Source of the DNA: UBA3537 sp964219345
GTDB taxonomy: Bacteria > Bacteroidota > Bacteroidia > Flavobacteriales > Flavobacteriaceae
DNA length: 64,000 nt
Reading direction: 5' to 3'
Assembly: GCA_964219345.1 (NCBI GenBank)
Contig: CAXPPN010000049.1
Coordinates: 1-64,000 of the forward strand
Every line of letters begins with the position of its first letter. Positions within the stretch are counted from its first letter, which is position 1. The position numbers were made by a program, and so were the translations under genes. Below the pieces are notes generated by a model. That model was given only the letters and a program-made list of their open reading frames with translations. It did not search any database and had not been told where the DNA came from. Positions 48,725 through 56,855 of this stretch are shown here, piece after piece.

Positions 48725-49291
48725 ATGGCAAATACTTCAGACATCAGAAATGGGTTGTGCATTCGTTACAACCATGATATTTTTAAAATCATTGAATTTT
48801 TACATGTAAAACCTGGAAAAGGTCCTGCTTTTGTGCGAACAAAGCTCAAAAGTGTAACCACAGGAAAAGTTATAGACAATACCTTTTCTGCAGGTCATAA
48901 GATTGAAGATGTTCGCGTAGAAACACATAAATTCCAGTATTTATATCCTGAGGGGGATATATTTCATTTTATGAATGTTGAGGATTACAATCAAATTACA
49001 TTGAATAAGACTGCCATTGATAACCCAGGTCTTCTGAAAGAAGGTGAAGTGGTTACAGTAATTATTAATTCAGAAGACGATATGCCATTATCTGTTGAAA
49101 TGCCTGCAAGCGTTATATTGGAGGTTACAGCAACAGAACCTGGAGTTAAAGGAAATACGGCTACCAACGCTACAAAACCTGCTACGGTTGAAACAGGTGC
49201 CACTATAAACGTTCCGTTGTTTATAAATGAGGGCGATAAAATTAAAGTAGAAACTGCAAAAGGCACATATAAAGAACGTGTTAAGGAGTAA
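48725..49291 (+). CDS. efp: Translation elongation factor P
   Basis: The 188-residue protein has three beta-barrel domains. The domain I tip HVKPGKGPAFVRTKLKSV carries the Lys that stimulates peptide-bond formation. Domains II/III contain PLSVEMPASVILEVTATEPGV near 120 and INVPLFINEGDKIKVETAKG near 160. EF-P rescues ribosomes stalled at proline runs. Placement inside the lipid A operon is common in this family. It has 6-nt spacers on both sides. Confidence 0.95.
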   Translation: MANTSDIRNGLCIRYNHDIFKIIEFLHVKPGKGPAFVRTKLKSVTTGKVIDNTFSAGHKIEDVRVETHKFQYLYPEGDIFHFMNVEDYNQITLNKTAIDNPGLLKEGEVVTVIINSEDDMPLSVEMPASVILEVTATEPGVKGNTATNATKPATVETGATINVPLFINEGDKIKVETAKGTYKERVKE

Positions 49292-49297
49292 ATTACT

Positions 49298-50233
49298 ATG
49301 AAATTTCCCACACCGCACACACTAAAAAATATTGCAAACCTTTTGGGGTGTTCCTATGTGGGTTCAGATGACTTTCCTGTTTTGGGCATGAATGAAATTC
49401 ATGTTGTAACAGCCGGAGATATTGTTTTTGTTGACCATCCAAAATATTATGACAAAGCATTAAAATCAGCAGCAACAGTAGTACTTATCAATAAAAAAGT
49501 GGAGTGCCCTAAAGGTAAAGCACTTTTGATTTCAGATGATCCATTTCGGGATTTTAATACACTTACTCAGCATTTTAAACCTTTTGTAGCATCCTCAGTT
49601 AGTATAGATCCTTCATCACAAATAGGAGAGGGAACACAAATTCAACCTCATGTTTTTATAGGGCCTAATGTCAAAATTGGAAAAAATTGTTTGATTCATG
49701 CCAATGTTACCATCGTAAAAGATACCGATATTGGTGATAATGTTGTGATTGGTGCAGGGACGGTTCTTGCTGGAGATGCATTTTATTATAAAAATCGTCC
49801 AGAAGGTTTTGATCAATTGTTGTCTTGTGGTCGTGTGATTATAGAAAATGGTGTTCATATTGGAACAGGATGTACCATAGACCGAGGAGTTACGGGAGAT
49901 ACTACCATAGGTGAAGGTTCAAAATTAGACAATCAAATTCAAATTGGTCATGATACCGTTCTAGGAAAAAAATGTCTTATTGCTTCCCAAACGGGTATTG
50001 CTGGATGTTGTATTTTGGAAGATGAAGTAACCCTATGGGGGCAAGTTGGAACAAATAGTGGTATTACTATAGGCAAAAAAGCTGTTGTTTTAGGGCAAAC
50101 CGGTGTAACTAAGTCAATTGCTGGAGGCAAAACCTACTTTGGAACACCTATTCAGGAATCAAGAACAAAGTTAAAAGAAATGGCTGCATTACGCCATTTA
50201 CCAGAGCTATTACAAAAGTTGAAAGAAAAGTAA
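49298..50233 (+). CDS. Second LpxD-like UDP-3-O-acylglucosamine N-acyltransferase
   Basis: The 311-residue protein has an N-terminal LpxD-type domain (VFVDHPKYYDKALKS near 44) and a beta-helix with hexapeptides. It includes the catalytic-His region SKLDNQIQIGHDTVLG near 206 and CCILEDEVTLWGQVGTNSG near 232. It is clearly a paralog of the lpxD at 45.5 kb, not a copy of recent origin. It may use a different acyl chain or act on another UDP-sugar. It closes the operon, 60 nt before sucD, which has its own promoter box. Confidence 0.85.
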   Translation: MKFPTPHTLKNIANLLGCSYVGSDDFPVLGMNEIHVVTAGDIVFVDHPKYYDKALKSAATVVLINKKVECPKGKALLISDDPFRDFNTLTQHFKPFVASSVSIDPSSQIGEGTQIQPHVFIGPNVKIGKNCLIHANVTIVKDTDIGDNVVIGAGTVLAGDAFYYKNRPEGFDQLLSCGRVIIENGVHIGTGCTIDRGVTGDTTIGEGSKLDNQIQIGHDTVLGKKCLIASQTGIAGCCILEDEVTLWGQVGTNSGITIGKKAVVLGQTGVTKSIAGGKTYFGTPIQESRTKLKEMAALRHLPELLQKLKEK

Positions 50234-50264
50234 AAATTGTCTTTATAAATCAACTTCAAAAAAT

Positions 50265-50272
50265 TACATTTG
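50265..50272 (+). promoter_or_regulatory. -7 promoter box of sucD (TACATTTG)
   Basis: Full match to TAnnTTTG, 21 nt before the sucD start, so sucD can be transcribed apart from the lpx genes. Confidence 0.5.
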
Positions 50273-50293
50273 CACCAATAAAAATTAACTTCA

Positions 50294-51166
50294 ATGAGTG
50301 TTTTAGTCAACAAAGATTCAAAAATAATTGTACAAGGATTTACAGGAAGTGAAGGCACATTTCATGCGTCTCAAATGATTGCTTATGGCACCAAAGTTGT
50401 TGGTGGTGTTACGCCTGGAAAAGGTGGACAAACGCATCTTGACAAACCAGTTTTTAATACCGTAAAGGAAGCTATTGAACAAGTCAATGCCAATACGACT
50501 ATTATTTTTGTACCGCCAGCGTTTGCAGCTGATGCTATTATGGAAGCCGCTGATGCAGGAATTGAAGTCATCATTACCATTACAGAAGGTATTCCTGTTG
50601 CTGATATGATTAAAGCATCAGATTATATAAAAGATAAAAAATGCCGATTGGTTGGGCCAAATTGCCCTGGTGTGATTACACCAGATGAAGCCAAAGTAGG
50701 AATTATGCCCGGATTTGTATTTAAAAAAGGTGATGTTGGTGTGGTCTCTAAATCTGGAACTCTCACTTACGAGGCTGCAGACCAAGTGGTAAAACAAGGT
50801 TTGGGGGTTTCAACAGCAATTGGTATTGGTGGTGACCCAATTATTGGAACTACAACTAAGGAAGCATTAGAACTACTTATTAATGATGAAGAAACCAATT
50901 GTGTGGTAATGATTGGTGAGATTGGTGGACAATTGGAAGGCAATGCTGCACAATGGTATAAAGAAAGTGGAAGTACAAAACCTGTCGTAGGGTTTATTGC
51001 TGGTGAAACTGCACCTGCTGGACGTACCATGGGACATGCTGGAGCTATTGTTGGTGGAAGCGATGATACGGCACAAGCCAAAAAACGAATTATGCGAGAG
51101 TGTGGCATTCATGTGGTCGATTCTCCTGCAGAAATTGGTAAAAAAGTGGCTGAAGTATTGGGGTAG
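50294..51166 (+). CDS. sucD: Succinate-CoA ligase (ADP-forming) subunit alpha
   Basis: The 290-residue protein has the CoA-binding QGFTGSEGTFHASQMIAYG near 14-32, GPNCPGVITPDEAKVGIMPG near 121-140, SKSGTLTYEAADQVVKQGLG near 153-172 and the phospho-histidine loop GRTMGHAGAIVGG near 242-254. It makes succinate and ATP from succinyl-CoA in the citric acid cycle together with SucC, which is not in the window. It is followed by a 624-nt stretch without an intact gene. Confidence 0.95.
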   Translation: MSVLVNKDSKIIVQGFTGSEGTFHASQMIAYGTKVVGGVTPGKGGQTHLDKPVFNTVKEAIEQVNANTTIIFVPPAFAADAIMEAADAGIEVIITITEGIPVADMIKASDYIKDKKCRLVGPNCPGVITPDEAKVGIMPGFVFKKGDVGVVSKSGTLTYEAADQVVKQGLGVSTAIGIGGDPIIGTTTKEALELLINDEETNCVVMIGEIGGQLEGNAAQWYKESGSTKPVVGFIAGETAPAGRTMGHAGAIVGGSDDTAQAKKRIMRECGIHVVDSPAEIGKKVAEVLG

Positions 51167-51228
51167 TCAGTTTATCTCTTTTAATTCATAACTTATTTAT
51201 AAAATTAAAAAATCCTTATCAAAGGGTT

Positions 51229-51597
51229 TTACTTCTTTTTTAATAGTTCTTCATTTGCAATATAAACCCCAAAATAAGGATGTTTAGCATCTTTCCGCAT
51301 TAAAAAAACTACAAATGGCTTATTAAAAATCATCATTTTTGGTTTAGGTTTATCAAATCTTATGGATGTTGCTACAACCTCAAATTTTGCTTCACTTTCA
51401 ACCTCTGCTCCGTTTTCATTTAATACAAATGCATTTCTTTGGTATGCTTTTGTAACAACATACTCTGCTTCTTTAGTGTAAAATTCACTACCAATAAACT
51501 CATTATATGTTTTTTCAAGATTAAATTCGATAATTGGTATTTCTACTTTATTATCATCATTGAAATGTACATTTTGTTTTTTTTTTGTTGAAAATCT
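51229..51597 (-). pseudogene. Serpin-like C-terminal remnant, frameshifted
   Basis: The spacer between sucD and the ABC-F gene holds an open minus-strand frame of 122 codons with no usable early start. It contains YQRNAFVLNENGAEVESEAK followed by MMIFNKPFVVFLMRKD and FGVYIANEELLKKK. This matches the order of the serpin hinge/reactive loop (HKAF.EVNEEG) and the final strands (F..DRPF.F.IR...ILF.G). The frame is closed upstream by TAA at 51598; across an A10 run another frame continues with FTELFKDFQ, suggesting a slip. The N-terminal two thirds of a serpin are missing. The rest of the spacer up to the promoter at 51741 shows nothing. Confidence 0.55.
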
Positions 51598-51740
51598 TTA
51601 AATAACTCCGTAAAAGTAGAAAGATAGAGCAAATGCTATTTTTGTTCATATTTTTAGATTTAGGTTTTGTTTTTTAGACCAATAATTATACCAAAAGTAC
51701 CAAATCATATTTCTTATTAAATTGTATTCTACTATTTGAT

Positions 51741-51770
51741 TTGAAGTATGGTTACAATTCTCTATTTTTG
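51741..51770 (+). promoter_or_regulatory. Promoter of the ABC-F gene
   Basis: TTG at 51741-51743, a 19-nt spacer and TATTTTTG at 51763-51770: a full match to the Bacteroidota consensus, 20 nt before the start codon. Confidence 0.75.
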
Positions 51771-51790
51771 CAAAAAAATAAAAGAAATAT

Positions 51791-53407
51791 ATGCTTTCAG
51801 TTTCAAACTTATCGGTTCAATTTGGTAAGCGCATCCTTTTTGACGAAGTCAACGTTACTTTTAACAGTGGTAATTGCTATGGCATTATTGGTGCCAACGG
51901 GGCCGGAAAATCAACGTTTCTAAAAATTCTATCTGGAACACAAGAAGCAACATCAGGACACGTACATTTGGAGCCAGGGAAACGTATGTCAGTTTTGGAA
52001 CAAAACCATAACCTATACGATAGTCATACTGTACTTGAAACCGTACTTATGGGCAATAAACCTTTATTTGCTATTAAGTCTGAAATTGATGCACTTTACA
52101 ATGATTATAACGATGCTAACGCCGATCGAATAGGGGAGTTACAAGTGCAATTTGAAGAAATGGATGGGTGGAATGCCGATAGCGATGCTGCTGCCATGCT
52201 ATCCAATCTTGGAATCAAAGAAGAATTGCATTATACGGCTATGGCCGATTTAGACGGTAAACAAAAGGTTCGTGTACTTTTGGCACAAGCACTTTTTGGA
52301 TCGCCCGATGTGCTTATTATGGATGAGCCTACCAATGATTTGGATTATGAAACGATTGCTTGGTTAGAAAACTTTTTGGCGAACTATGATAACTGTGTGA
52401 TTGTAGTCTCGCATGACCGTCACTTTTTAGATGCGGTTTGTACACATATTTCTGATATCGATTTTAGTAAAATCAATCATTTTTCTGGTAATTATACTTT
52501 TTGGTATAAATCCTCTCAATTAGCCGCAAAACAACGTGCACAACAAAACAAAAAGGCCGAAGAAAAAAAGAAAGAATTAGAAGAATTTATCCGCCGTTTC
52601 TCAGCAAATGTTGCTAAATCTAAACAAGCTACAAGTCGAAAAAAAATGATTGATAAGCTCAATGTTGCAGATATTAAACCATCGAGTAGACGTTATCCTG
52701 CAATTATTTTTGAGCGTGATCGTGAAGCTGGTGATCAAATTTTAAATATTGAAAAACTATCTGCAGAATTAGACAGTGAGGTATTATTTCAAAATATTGA
52801 TTTGAATTTAACTAAAGGGGATAAAGTCGTAGTGTTTTCAAAAGATTCAAGAGCTACAACCGCTTTTTATGAAATCATCAATGGAAAACAAAATGCCAAA
52901 ACTGGAAAATTCAGTTGGGGAGTTACTACTACACAATCCTATTTACCATTAGACAATAGCGAATATTTTTCTGAAAAACTAACTCTTGTTGATTGGTTGC
53001 GTCAGTGGGCTACCACTGAAGAAGAACGCGAAGAAGTTAACATTCGTGGATTTTTAGGGAAAATGATTTTTAGTGGAGAAGAAGCCCTAAAAACTGCAGA
53101 TGTTTTGTCTGGTGGAGAAAAAGTACGTTGTATGCTCTCGCGTATGATGATGATTCGTGCTAATGTTTTGATGCTTGACGAACCAACAAATCACTTGGAT
53201 TTGGAGAGTATTACGGCGTTTAATAATTCACTTAAAAATTTTAAAGGTACTGTTTTGTTTACAACCCACGACCATGAGTTTGCACAAACAGTAGCCAATA
53301 GAGTCGTGGAGCTTACACCAAATGGAATTATCGATCGCTATACCACATTTGATGAGTATATGCAAGACGATAAAATTAAAGTACTAAGAGAGAAAATGTA
53401 CAGTTAG
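51791..53407 (+). CDS. ABC-F family ATPase, YbiT-like, with one degenerate ATP site
   Basis: The 538-residue protein has two ABC domains without membrane segments. Domain 1 has Walker A GANGAGKS near 35-42 and Walker B VLIMDEPTNDLD near 176, but its signature is DLDGKQKVRV instead of LSGGQ. The linker is charged (RFSANVAKSKQATSRKK near 272). Domain 2 has signature LSGGEKVRCM near 440 and Walker B VLMLDEPTNHLD near 460, but its Walker A is replaced by SKDSRATTAFY near 350, without Gly-Lys. ABC-F proteins of this type act on the ribosome. No resistance role is implied. Confidence 0.9.
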   Translation: MLSVSNLSVQFGKRILFDEVNVTFNSGNCYGIIGANGAGKSTFLKILSGTQEATSGHVHLEPGKRMSVLEQNHNLYDSHTVLETVLMGNKPLFAIKSEIDALYNDYNDANADRIGELQVQFEEMDGWNADSDAAAMLSNLGIKEELHYTAMADLDGKQKVRVLLAQALFGSPDVLIMDEPTNDLDYETIAWLENFLANYDNCVIVVSHDRHFLDAVCTHISDIDFSKINHFSGNYTFWYKSSQLAAKQRAQQNKKAEEKKKELEEFIRRFSANVAKSKQATSRKKMIDKLNVADIKPSSRRYPAIIFERDREAGDQILNIEKLSAELDSEVLFQNIDLNLTKGDKVVVFSKDSRATTAFYEIINGKQNAKTGKFSWGVTTTQSYLPLDNSEYFSEKLTLVDWLRQWATTEEEREEVNIRGFLGKMIFSGEEALKTADVLSGGEKVRCMLSRMMMIRANVLMLDEPTNHLDLESITAFNNSLKNFKGTVLFTTHDHEFAQTVANRVVELTPNGIIDRYTTFDEYMQDDKIKVLREKMYS

Positions 53408-53423
53408 CCTTTAGTTTGCCTTT

Positions 53424-53582
53424 TCATTTTTGTTTTAAAAAATTAATGGCTATTGCTAATACAATACATATTAGTGGTGCTAAGGTTGGAATATTTTCGA
53501 ATTTTAAAAAGACTTTAAGGAATTGAAGTGTAACTCCTTCAAGAAGAAAACCTACCGTTAATATTGATAAAAATCGTTTCAT
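53424..53582 (-). CDS. Small membrane protein (52 aa)
   Basis: ATG at 53582 opens a 52-residue frame, beginning MKRFLSILTVGFLLEGVTLQ and ending AIAINFLKQK. Two hydrophobic segments (about 4-24 and 31-48) surround a Lys/Glu-containing loop. It lies downstream of dnaN on the same strand, directly after a 14-bp perfect inverted repeat, and converges with the ABC-F gene. Function unknown; its short length limits certainty. Confidence 0.55.
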   Translation of the reverse strand: MKRFLSILTVGFLLEGVTLQFLKVFLKFENIPTLAPLICIVLAIAINFLKQK

Positions 53583-53585
53583 AAC

Positions 53586-53642
53586 AACCAATTTAATTTA
53601 ACCCAAAGGCTATTTGCAAAGCACTAAAAAATTAAATTGGTT
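53586..53642. repeat. 14-bp perfect inverted repeat after dnaN
   Basis: AACCAATTTAATTT (53586-53599) and AAATTAAATTGGTT (53629-53642) are perfect inverted copies with a 29-base loop. The structure lies between the dnaN stop and the 52-residue gene, ending 3 nt before its start codon. It could terminate dnaN transcription, protect the mRNA end or control the small gene. Confidence 0.7.
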
Positions 53643-53661
53643 TATATAAAATAATCTGCTT

Positions 53662-54780
53662 CTAGCTATTCAGCATCACAGGCATCACTAGCATTGTAAC
53701 ATGTTCTCCTTCATCAAGGCCATCTACGGGAGTAAGGATTCCGGCTCTGTTTGGCAAACTCATTTCGAGTTGAACATCATCGGCATTGATATTGCTTAGC
53801 ATTTCAGTTAAAAACCTTGAATTGAACCCAATTTGCATATCATCTCCTTGATAATCACAAGTAAGGCGCTCTTCTGCTTTATTGCTGTAGTCAATGTCTT
53901 CAGCAGAAATATTCAATTCTGCACCAGCAATTTTTAGTCTAATTTGATGTGTAGTTTTATTTGAGAAAATGGAAACACGACGTACAGAATTTAAAAATTG
54001 AGTACGACCAATCGTCAATTGATTAGGATTTTCCTTAGGAATTACAGCTTCATAATTTGGATATTTCCCATCAATTAATCGACAAATAAGGACAGAATTA
54101 TCAAACGAAAACTTTGCATTTGAATCGTTGTATTCAATGGTAACATTTTCATCGCTTGTTGCTAAAATTCCTTTTAATAAATTCAAAGGTTTTTTTGGCA
54201 TAATAAATTCGGCTGTTTCACTCGCCTGTACATCTGTTCTTGAATATTTTACAAGTTTGTGTGCATCAGTTGCAACGAAGGTCAGTCCATCAGTAGAAAA
54301 CTGAAAAAAGACCCCACTCATTACAGGTCTCAGATCATCATTTCCTGCTGCAAAAATGGTTTTATTAATTGCTGTAGCCAATAGCTCTGATGGTACAACA
54401 GTATTGCTTGGATTATCAAGGGCAATTGTTTTTGGAAATTCATCAGCACTAGCATAGGCAAGGGCATATTTTCCATGATTAGAACTAATTTCTATGGTAT
54501 TATTTGATTCAACCACAAACGTTAGAGGTTGCTCTGGAAAGGTTTTTAGGGTTTCTAACAATAATTTTGCAGGAATAGCCACTTGACCTTCACTATCGCT
54601 TTCAACCTCTAAAACAGAGGACATAGTAGTTTCTAAATCACTAGCCGATACAGTTAGTGTTGATGATGTGAGTTCGAATAAAAAATTGTCTAAAATAGGT
54701 AAGGTGTTAGAGTTATTAATCACACCTCCTAAGACTTGGAGTTGTTTTAGTAAATATGTACTCGAAACGATGAATTTCAT
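53662..54780 (-). CDS. dnaN: DNA polymerase III sliding clamp (beta subunit)
   Basis: The 372-residue protein has the three-domain clamp layout, starting MKFIVSSTYLLKQLQVLGGV, with VSASDLETTMSSVLEVES near 38, LRPVMSGVFFQF near 142, FVATDAHKLVKYSR near 158-171 and the C-terminal MLVMPVMLN typical of DnaN. It forms a dimeric ring that holds the replicative polymerase. It is not next to dnaA or recF, as is usual in Bacteroidota. It is a single gene followed by the inverted repeat. Confidence 0.95.
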   Translation of the reverse strand: MKFIVSSTYLLKQLQVLGGVINNSNTLPILDNFLFELTSSTLTVSASDLETTMSSVLEVESDSEGQVAIPAKLLLETLKTFPEQPLTFVVESNNTIEISSNHGKYALAYASADEFPKTIALDNPSNTVVPSELLATAINKTIFAAGNDDLRPVMSGVFFQFSTDGLTFVATDAHKLVKYSRTDVQASETAEFIMPKKPLNLLKGILATSDENVTIEYNDSNAKFSFDNSVLICRLIDGKYPNYEAVIPKENPNQLTIGRTQFLNSVRRVSIFSNKTTHQIRLKIAGAELNISAEDIDYSNKAEERLTCDYQGDDMQIGFNSRFLTEMLSNINADDVQLEMSLPNRAGILTPVDGLDEGEHVTMLVMPVMLNS

Positions 54781-54885
54781 GTGTTTTATTGTTTATTTGA
54801 AGTATATACCTACAAATATATTCTTTAGATGTGTATTAACGAAAGAAACTTATTAACATTTGAACTGATGTTTTTAACCACTAAT

Positions 54886-55722
54886 TTAGTCTTCAAAAAA
54901 TTGAACAGTAACACTGTCCATCATTTCCAATCCCATAAGGGTGGAAGCTCCTCCAACGGTTGCTTTATTGCTTTTATACATTGCTATTTCTAAAAAATCT
55001 GAAGAATTAAAAACGACAAGACCACGACCTTCATCATTACGATTTTTAAGAGGAATACTAAAGTCCACAATTTCTGAATATTGTATGTAAATTTTTTTGA
55101 ATTTATGGTTACGTGCCAATATTTCAAATCGACGGCCTTTTTGGATAGATTCAAAAAATCGTTTTTTAATGTTTGTAATTACATTGTCATAACGATCTAT
55201 AAAGATAACATTTCCAATAAGTTGCGACTGATCTGAACTCACAAAAGGCATAAGATTTGTAATGGGTTTAATCTCTTTAATGGTTTTGCCAATCACTTCC
55301 AAAGTACCACCACGTGCAATATGTGCAGCGACTTTTACAAAAACATCTAAAACAGGAAAACTACCAACAACTTTATCATGAATATTGATTTCAACAATAT
55401 GGTCTGGCGTAATTTCTGTGCAAATCATACTTAAAATTCCATTATTTGCACAAATGAAAAAATGGCCATTGAGTGCCATTGCAATATGTTTGTTTTCTGG
55501 ATTCAATTCAGAATCAACACCAATAACATGTATAGTTCCTTTTGGAAAACTATCAAAGGCATTTTGAATGACATAGGCGGCTTCCAACACATTAAAAGGA
55601 GAGATATTGTGCGAAATATCTACAATAGTTGCATCGGGTATTTCAGAGTACAACGCCCCTTTTACAGCACCTACAAAGTGTGCTTTCATTCCAAAATCTG
55701 TGGTTAGAGTAATAATAGCCAT
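54886..55722 (-). CDS. S-adenosylmethionine hydroxide adenosyltransferase (DUF62) family
   Basis: The 278-residue protein begins MAIITLTTDFGMKAHFVGAVKG, then has IVDISHNISPFNVLEAAYV near 34-52, ANNGILSMI near 92 and VIFIDRYDNVITNIKK near 167. These are marks of the DUF62/SAM hydrolase family, which cleaves S-adenosylmethionine to adenosine and methionine, the relatives of bacterial fluorinases and chlorinases. No halogenase context is seen, so ordinary SAM hydrolysis is expected. It is divergent from phoH. Confidence 0.9.
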   Translation of the reverse strand: MAIITLTTDFGMKAHFVGAVKGALYSEIPDATIVDISHNISPFNVLEAAYVIQNAFDSFPKGTIHVIGVDSELNPENKHIAMALNGHFFICANNGILSMICTEITPDHIVEINIHDKVVGSFPVLDVFVKVAAHIARGGTLEVIGKTIKEIKPITNLMPFVSSDQSQLIGNVIFIDRYDNVITNIKKRFFESIQKGRRFEILARNHKFKKIYIQYSEIVDFSIPLKNRNDEGRGLVVFNSSDFLEIAMYKSNKATVGGASTLMGLEMMDSVTVQFFED

Positions 55723-55892
55723 TCAGTATAAACTGTTATGGTGTTAAATTTAATTAAAAAAAGGACTTTTCATGCATTACAAACCTACATAAATTTTTGT
55801 TTTTAAATTTTATTAACAGTAGTAAATATTTATGTAAAAATGTTAGTATTTTTATAATATCATTTTTTTTAACCCTCATAATCAGTAAGCAT

Positions 55893-56846
55893 TTGAATGA
55901 ACTCATATTAGAACTTGAAGAAATAACGCCAAAAGATTTTTTTGGCCCTCAAAATAAAAACATAGAACTCCTCAAAAAGTATTTTCCAAAACTAAAAATT
56001 GTAGCTAGAGGCAATAAAATTACAGCATTTGGTGATGAGGAATTACTTGAAGAATTTGACAAACGAATGGAAATGTTGTTGAGTCATTTTGGCAACTACA
56101 ACAAAATTGATGAAAACATGATTGAGCGTGTACTCACAAGCGATTCCAAAGAAGACTATGAAACTTCTAGTACAAGCGGAGAAGTTATACTTCATGGTGT
56201 TAATGGTCGACTGATAAAAGCTCAGACAAGTAATCAAAGAAAACTAGTGGATGCTATACGTCAAAATGATATGGTATTTGCTATTGGCCCAGCAGGAACA
56301 GGGAAAACATATACTGGTGTAGCTCTTGCGGTTAAAGCATTGAAAAACAAAGAAGTAAAACGCATAATACTTACAAGACCTGCTGTGGAAGCTGGTGAAA
56401 ACCTAGGTTTTTTACCAGGTGATTTAAAAGAAAAATTGGATCCCTACATGCAACCCCTCTACGATGCTTTGCGCGATATGATTCCTCACGAAAAATTAGA
56501 TAATTATATAGAAAAAGGCATCATCCAAATTGCCCCTTTAGCATTTATGCGCGGACGAACGTTAGATCATGCTTTTGTGATTTTAGATGAAGGTCAAAAC
56601 ACCACTCATGCTCAAATGAAAATGTTTTTGACACGAATGGGGAAAAATGCAAAATTTTTACTCACTGGTGATCCTGGGCAAATTGATTTGCCAAGACGTG
56701 TTATTTCTGGATTAAAAGAAGCATTGTTAATTTTAAAAGATATTAAAGGAGTAGGAATGGTATTTTTAGATGATAAAGATGTGATTCGACATAAATTAGT
56801 CAAGCAAGTTATTGAAGCCTATAAAAACATTGAAAACAGAGAATAA
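55893..56846 (+). CDS. phoH: PhoH-family ATPase
   Basis: The 317-residue protein is read from TTG at 55893 (L/M NELILELEEITPKDFFG). A frame continues 32 codons further up, but that segment is AT-rich, hydrophobic and unlike the family, whose proteins begin at this point. It has the P-loop IGPAGTGKTYTGVALAVKAL near 131-150, TRPAVEAGENLGFLPGDL near 164 and FVILDEGQNTTHAQMKMFLT near 228-247. PhoH proteins bind ATP and probably act on RNA. purC follows after 9 nt. Confidence 0.88.
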   Translation: MNELILELEEITPKDFFGPQNKNIELLKKYFPKLKIVARGNKITAFGDEELLEEFDKRMEMLLSHFGNYNKIDENMIERVLTSDSKEDYETSSTSGEVILHGVNGRLIKAQTSNQRKLVDAIRQNDMVFAIGPAGTGKTYTGVALAVKALKNKEVKRIILTRPAVEAGENLGFLPGDLKEKLDPYMQPLYDALRDMIPHEKLDNYIEKGIIQIAPLAFMRGRTLDHAFVILDEGQNTTHAQMKMFLTRMGKNAKFLLTGDPGQIDLPRRVISGLKEALLILKDIKGVGMVFLDDKDVIRHKLVKQVIEAYKNIENRE

Positions 56847-56855
56847 TTCAGCACC

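Noticed and set aside
50767..51108. 113-codon minus-strand frame inside sucD
   Set aside because: It is an antisense shadow of the highly conserved sucD gene, proline-rich only because of complementary codons.
51791..53407. ABC-F protein as an antibiotic-resistance factor
   Set aside because: It is YbiT-like, chromosomal and in housekeeping context, without the long interdomain arm typical of ARE-type resistance proteins.
54886..55722. DUF62 protein as a fluorinase or chlorinase
   Set aside because: No organohalogen biosynthesis genes are nearby; the family is mostly plain SAM hydrolases.
55797..55892. N-terminal extension of PhoH as a membrane anchor
   Set aside because: The extra 32 codons are AT-rich, hydrophobic by base composition, start without ATG, and are not part of the family; TTG at 55893 fits better.
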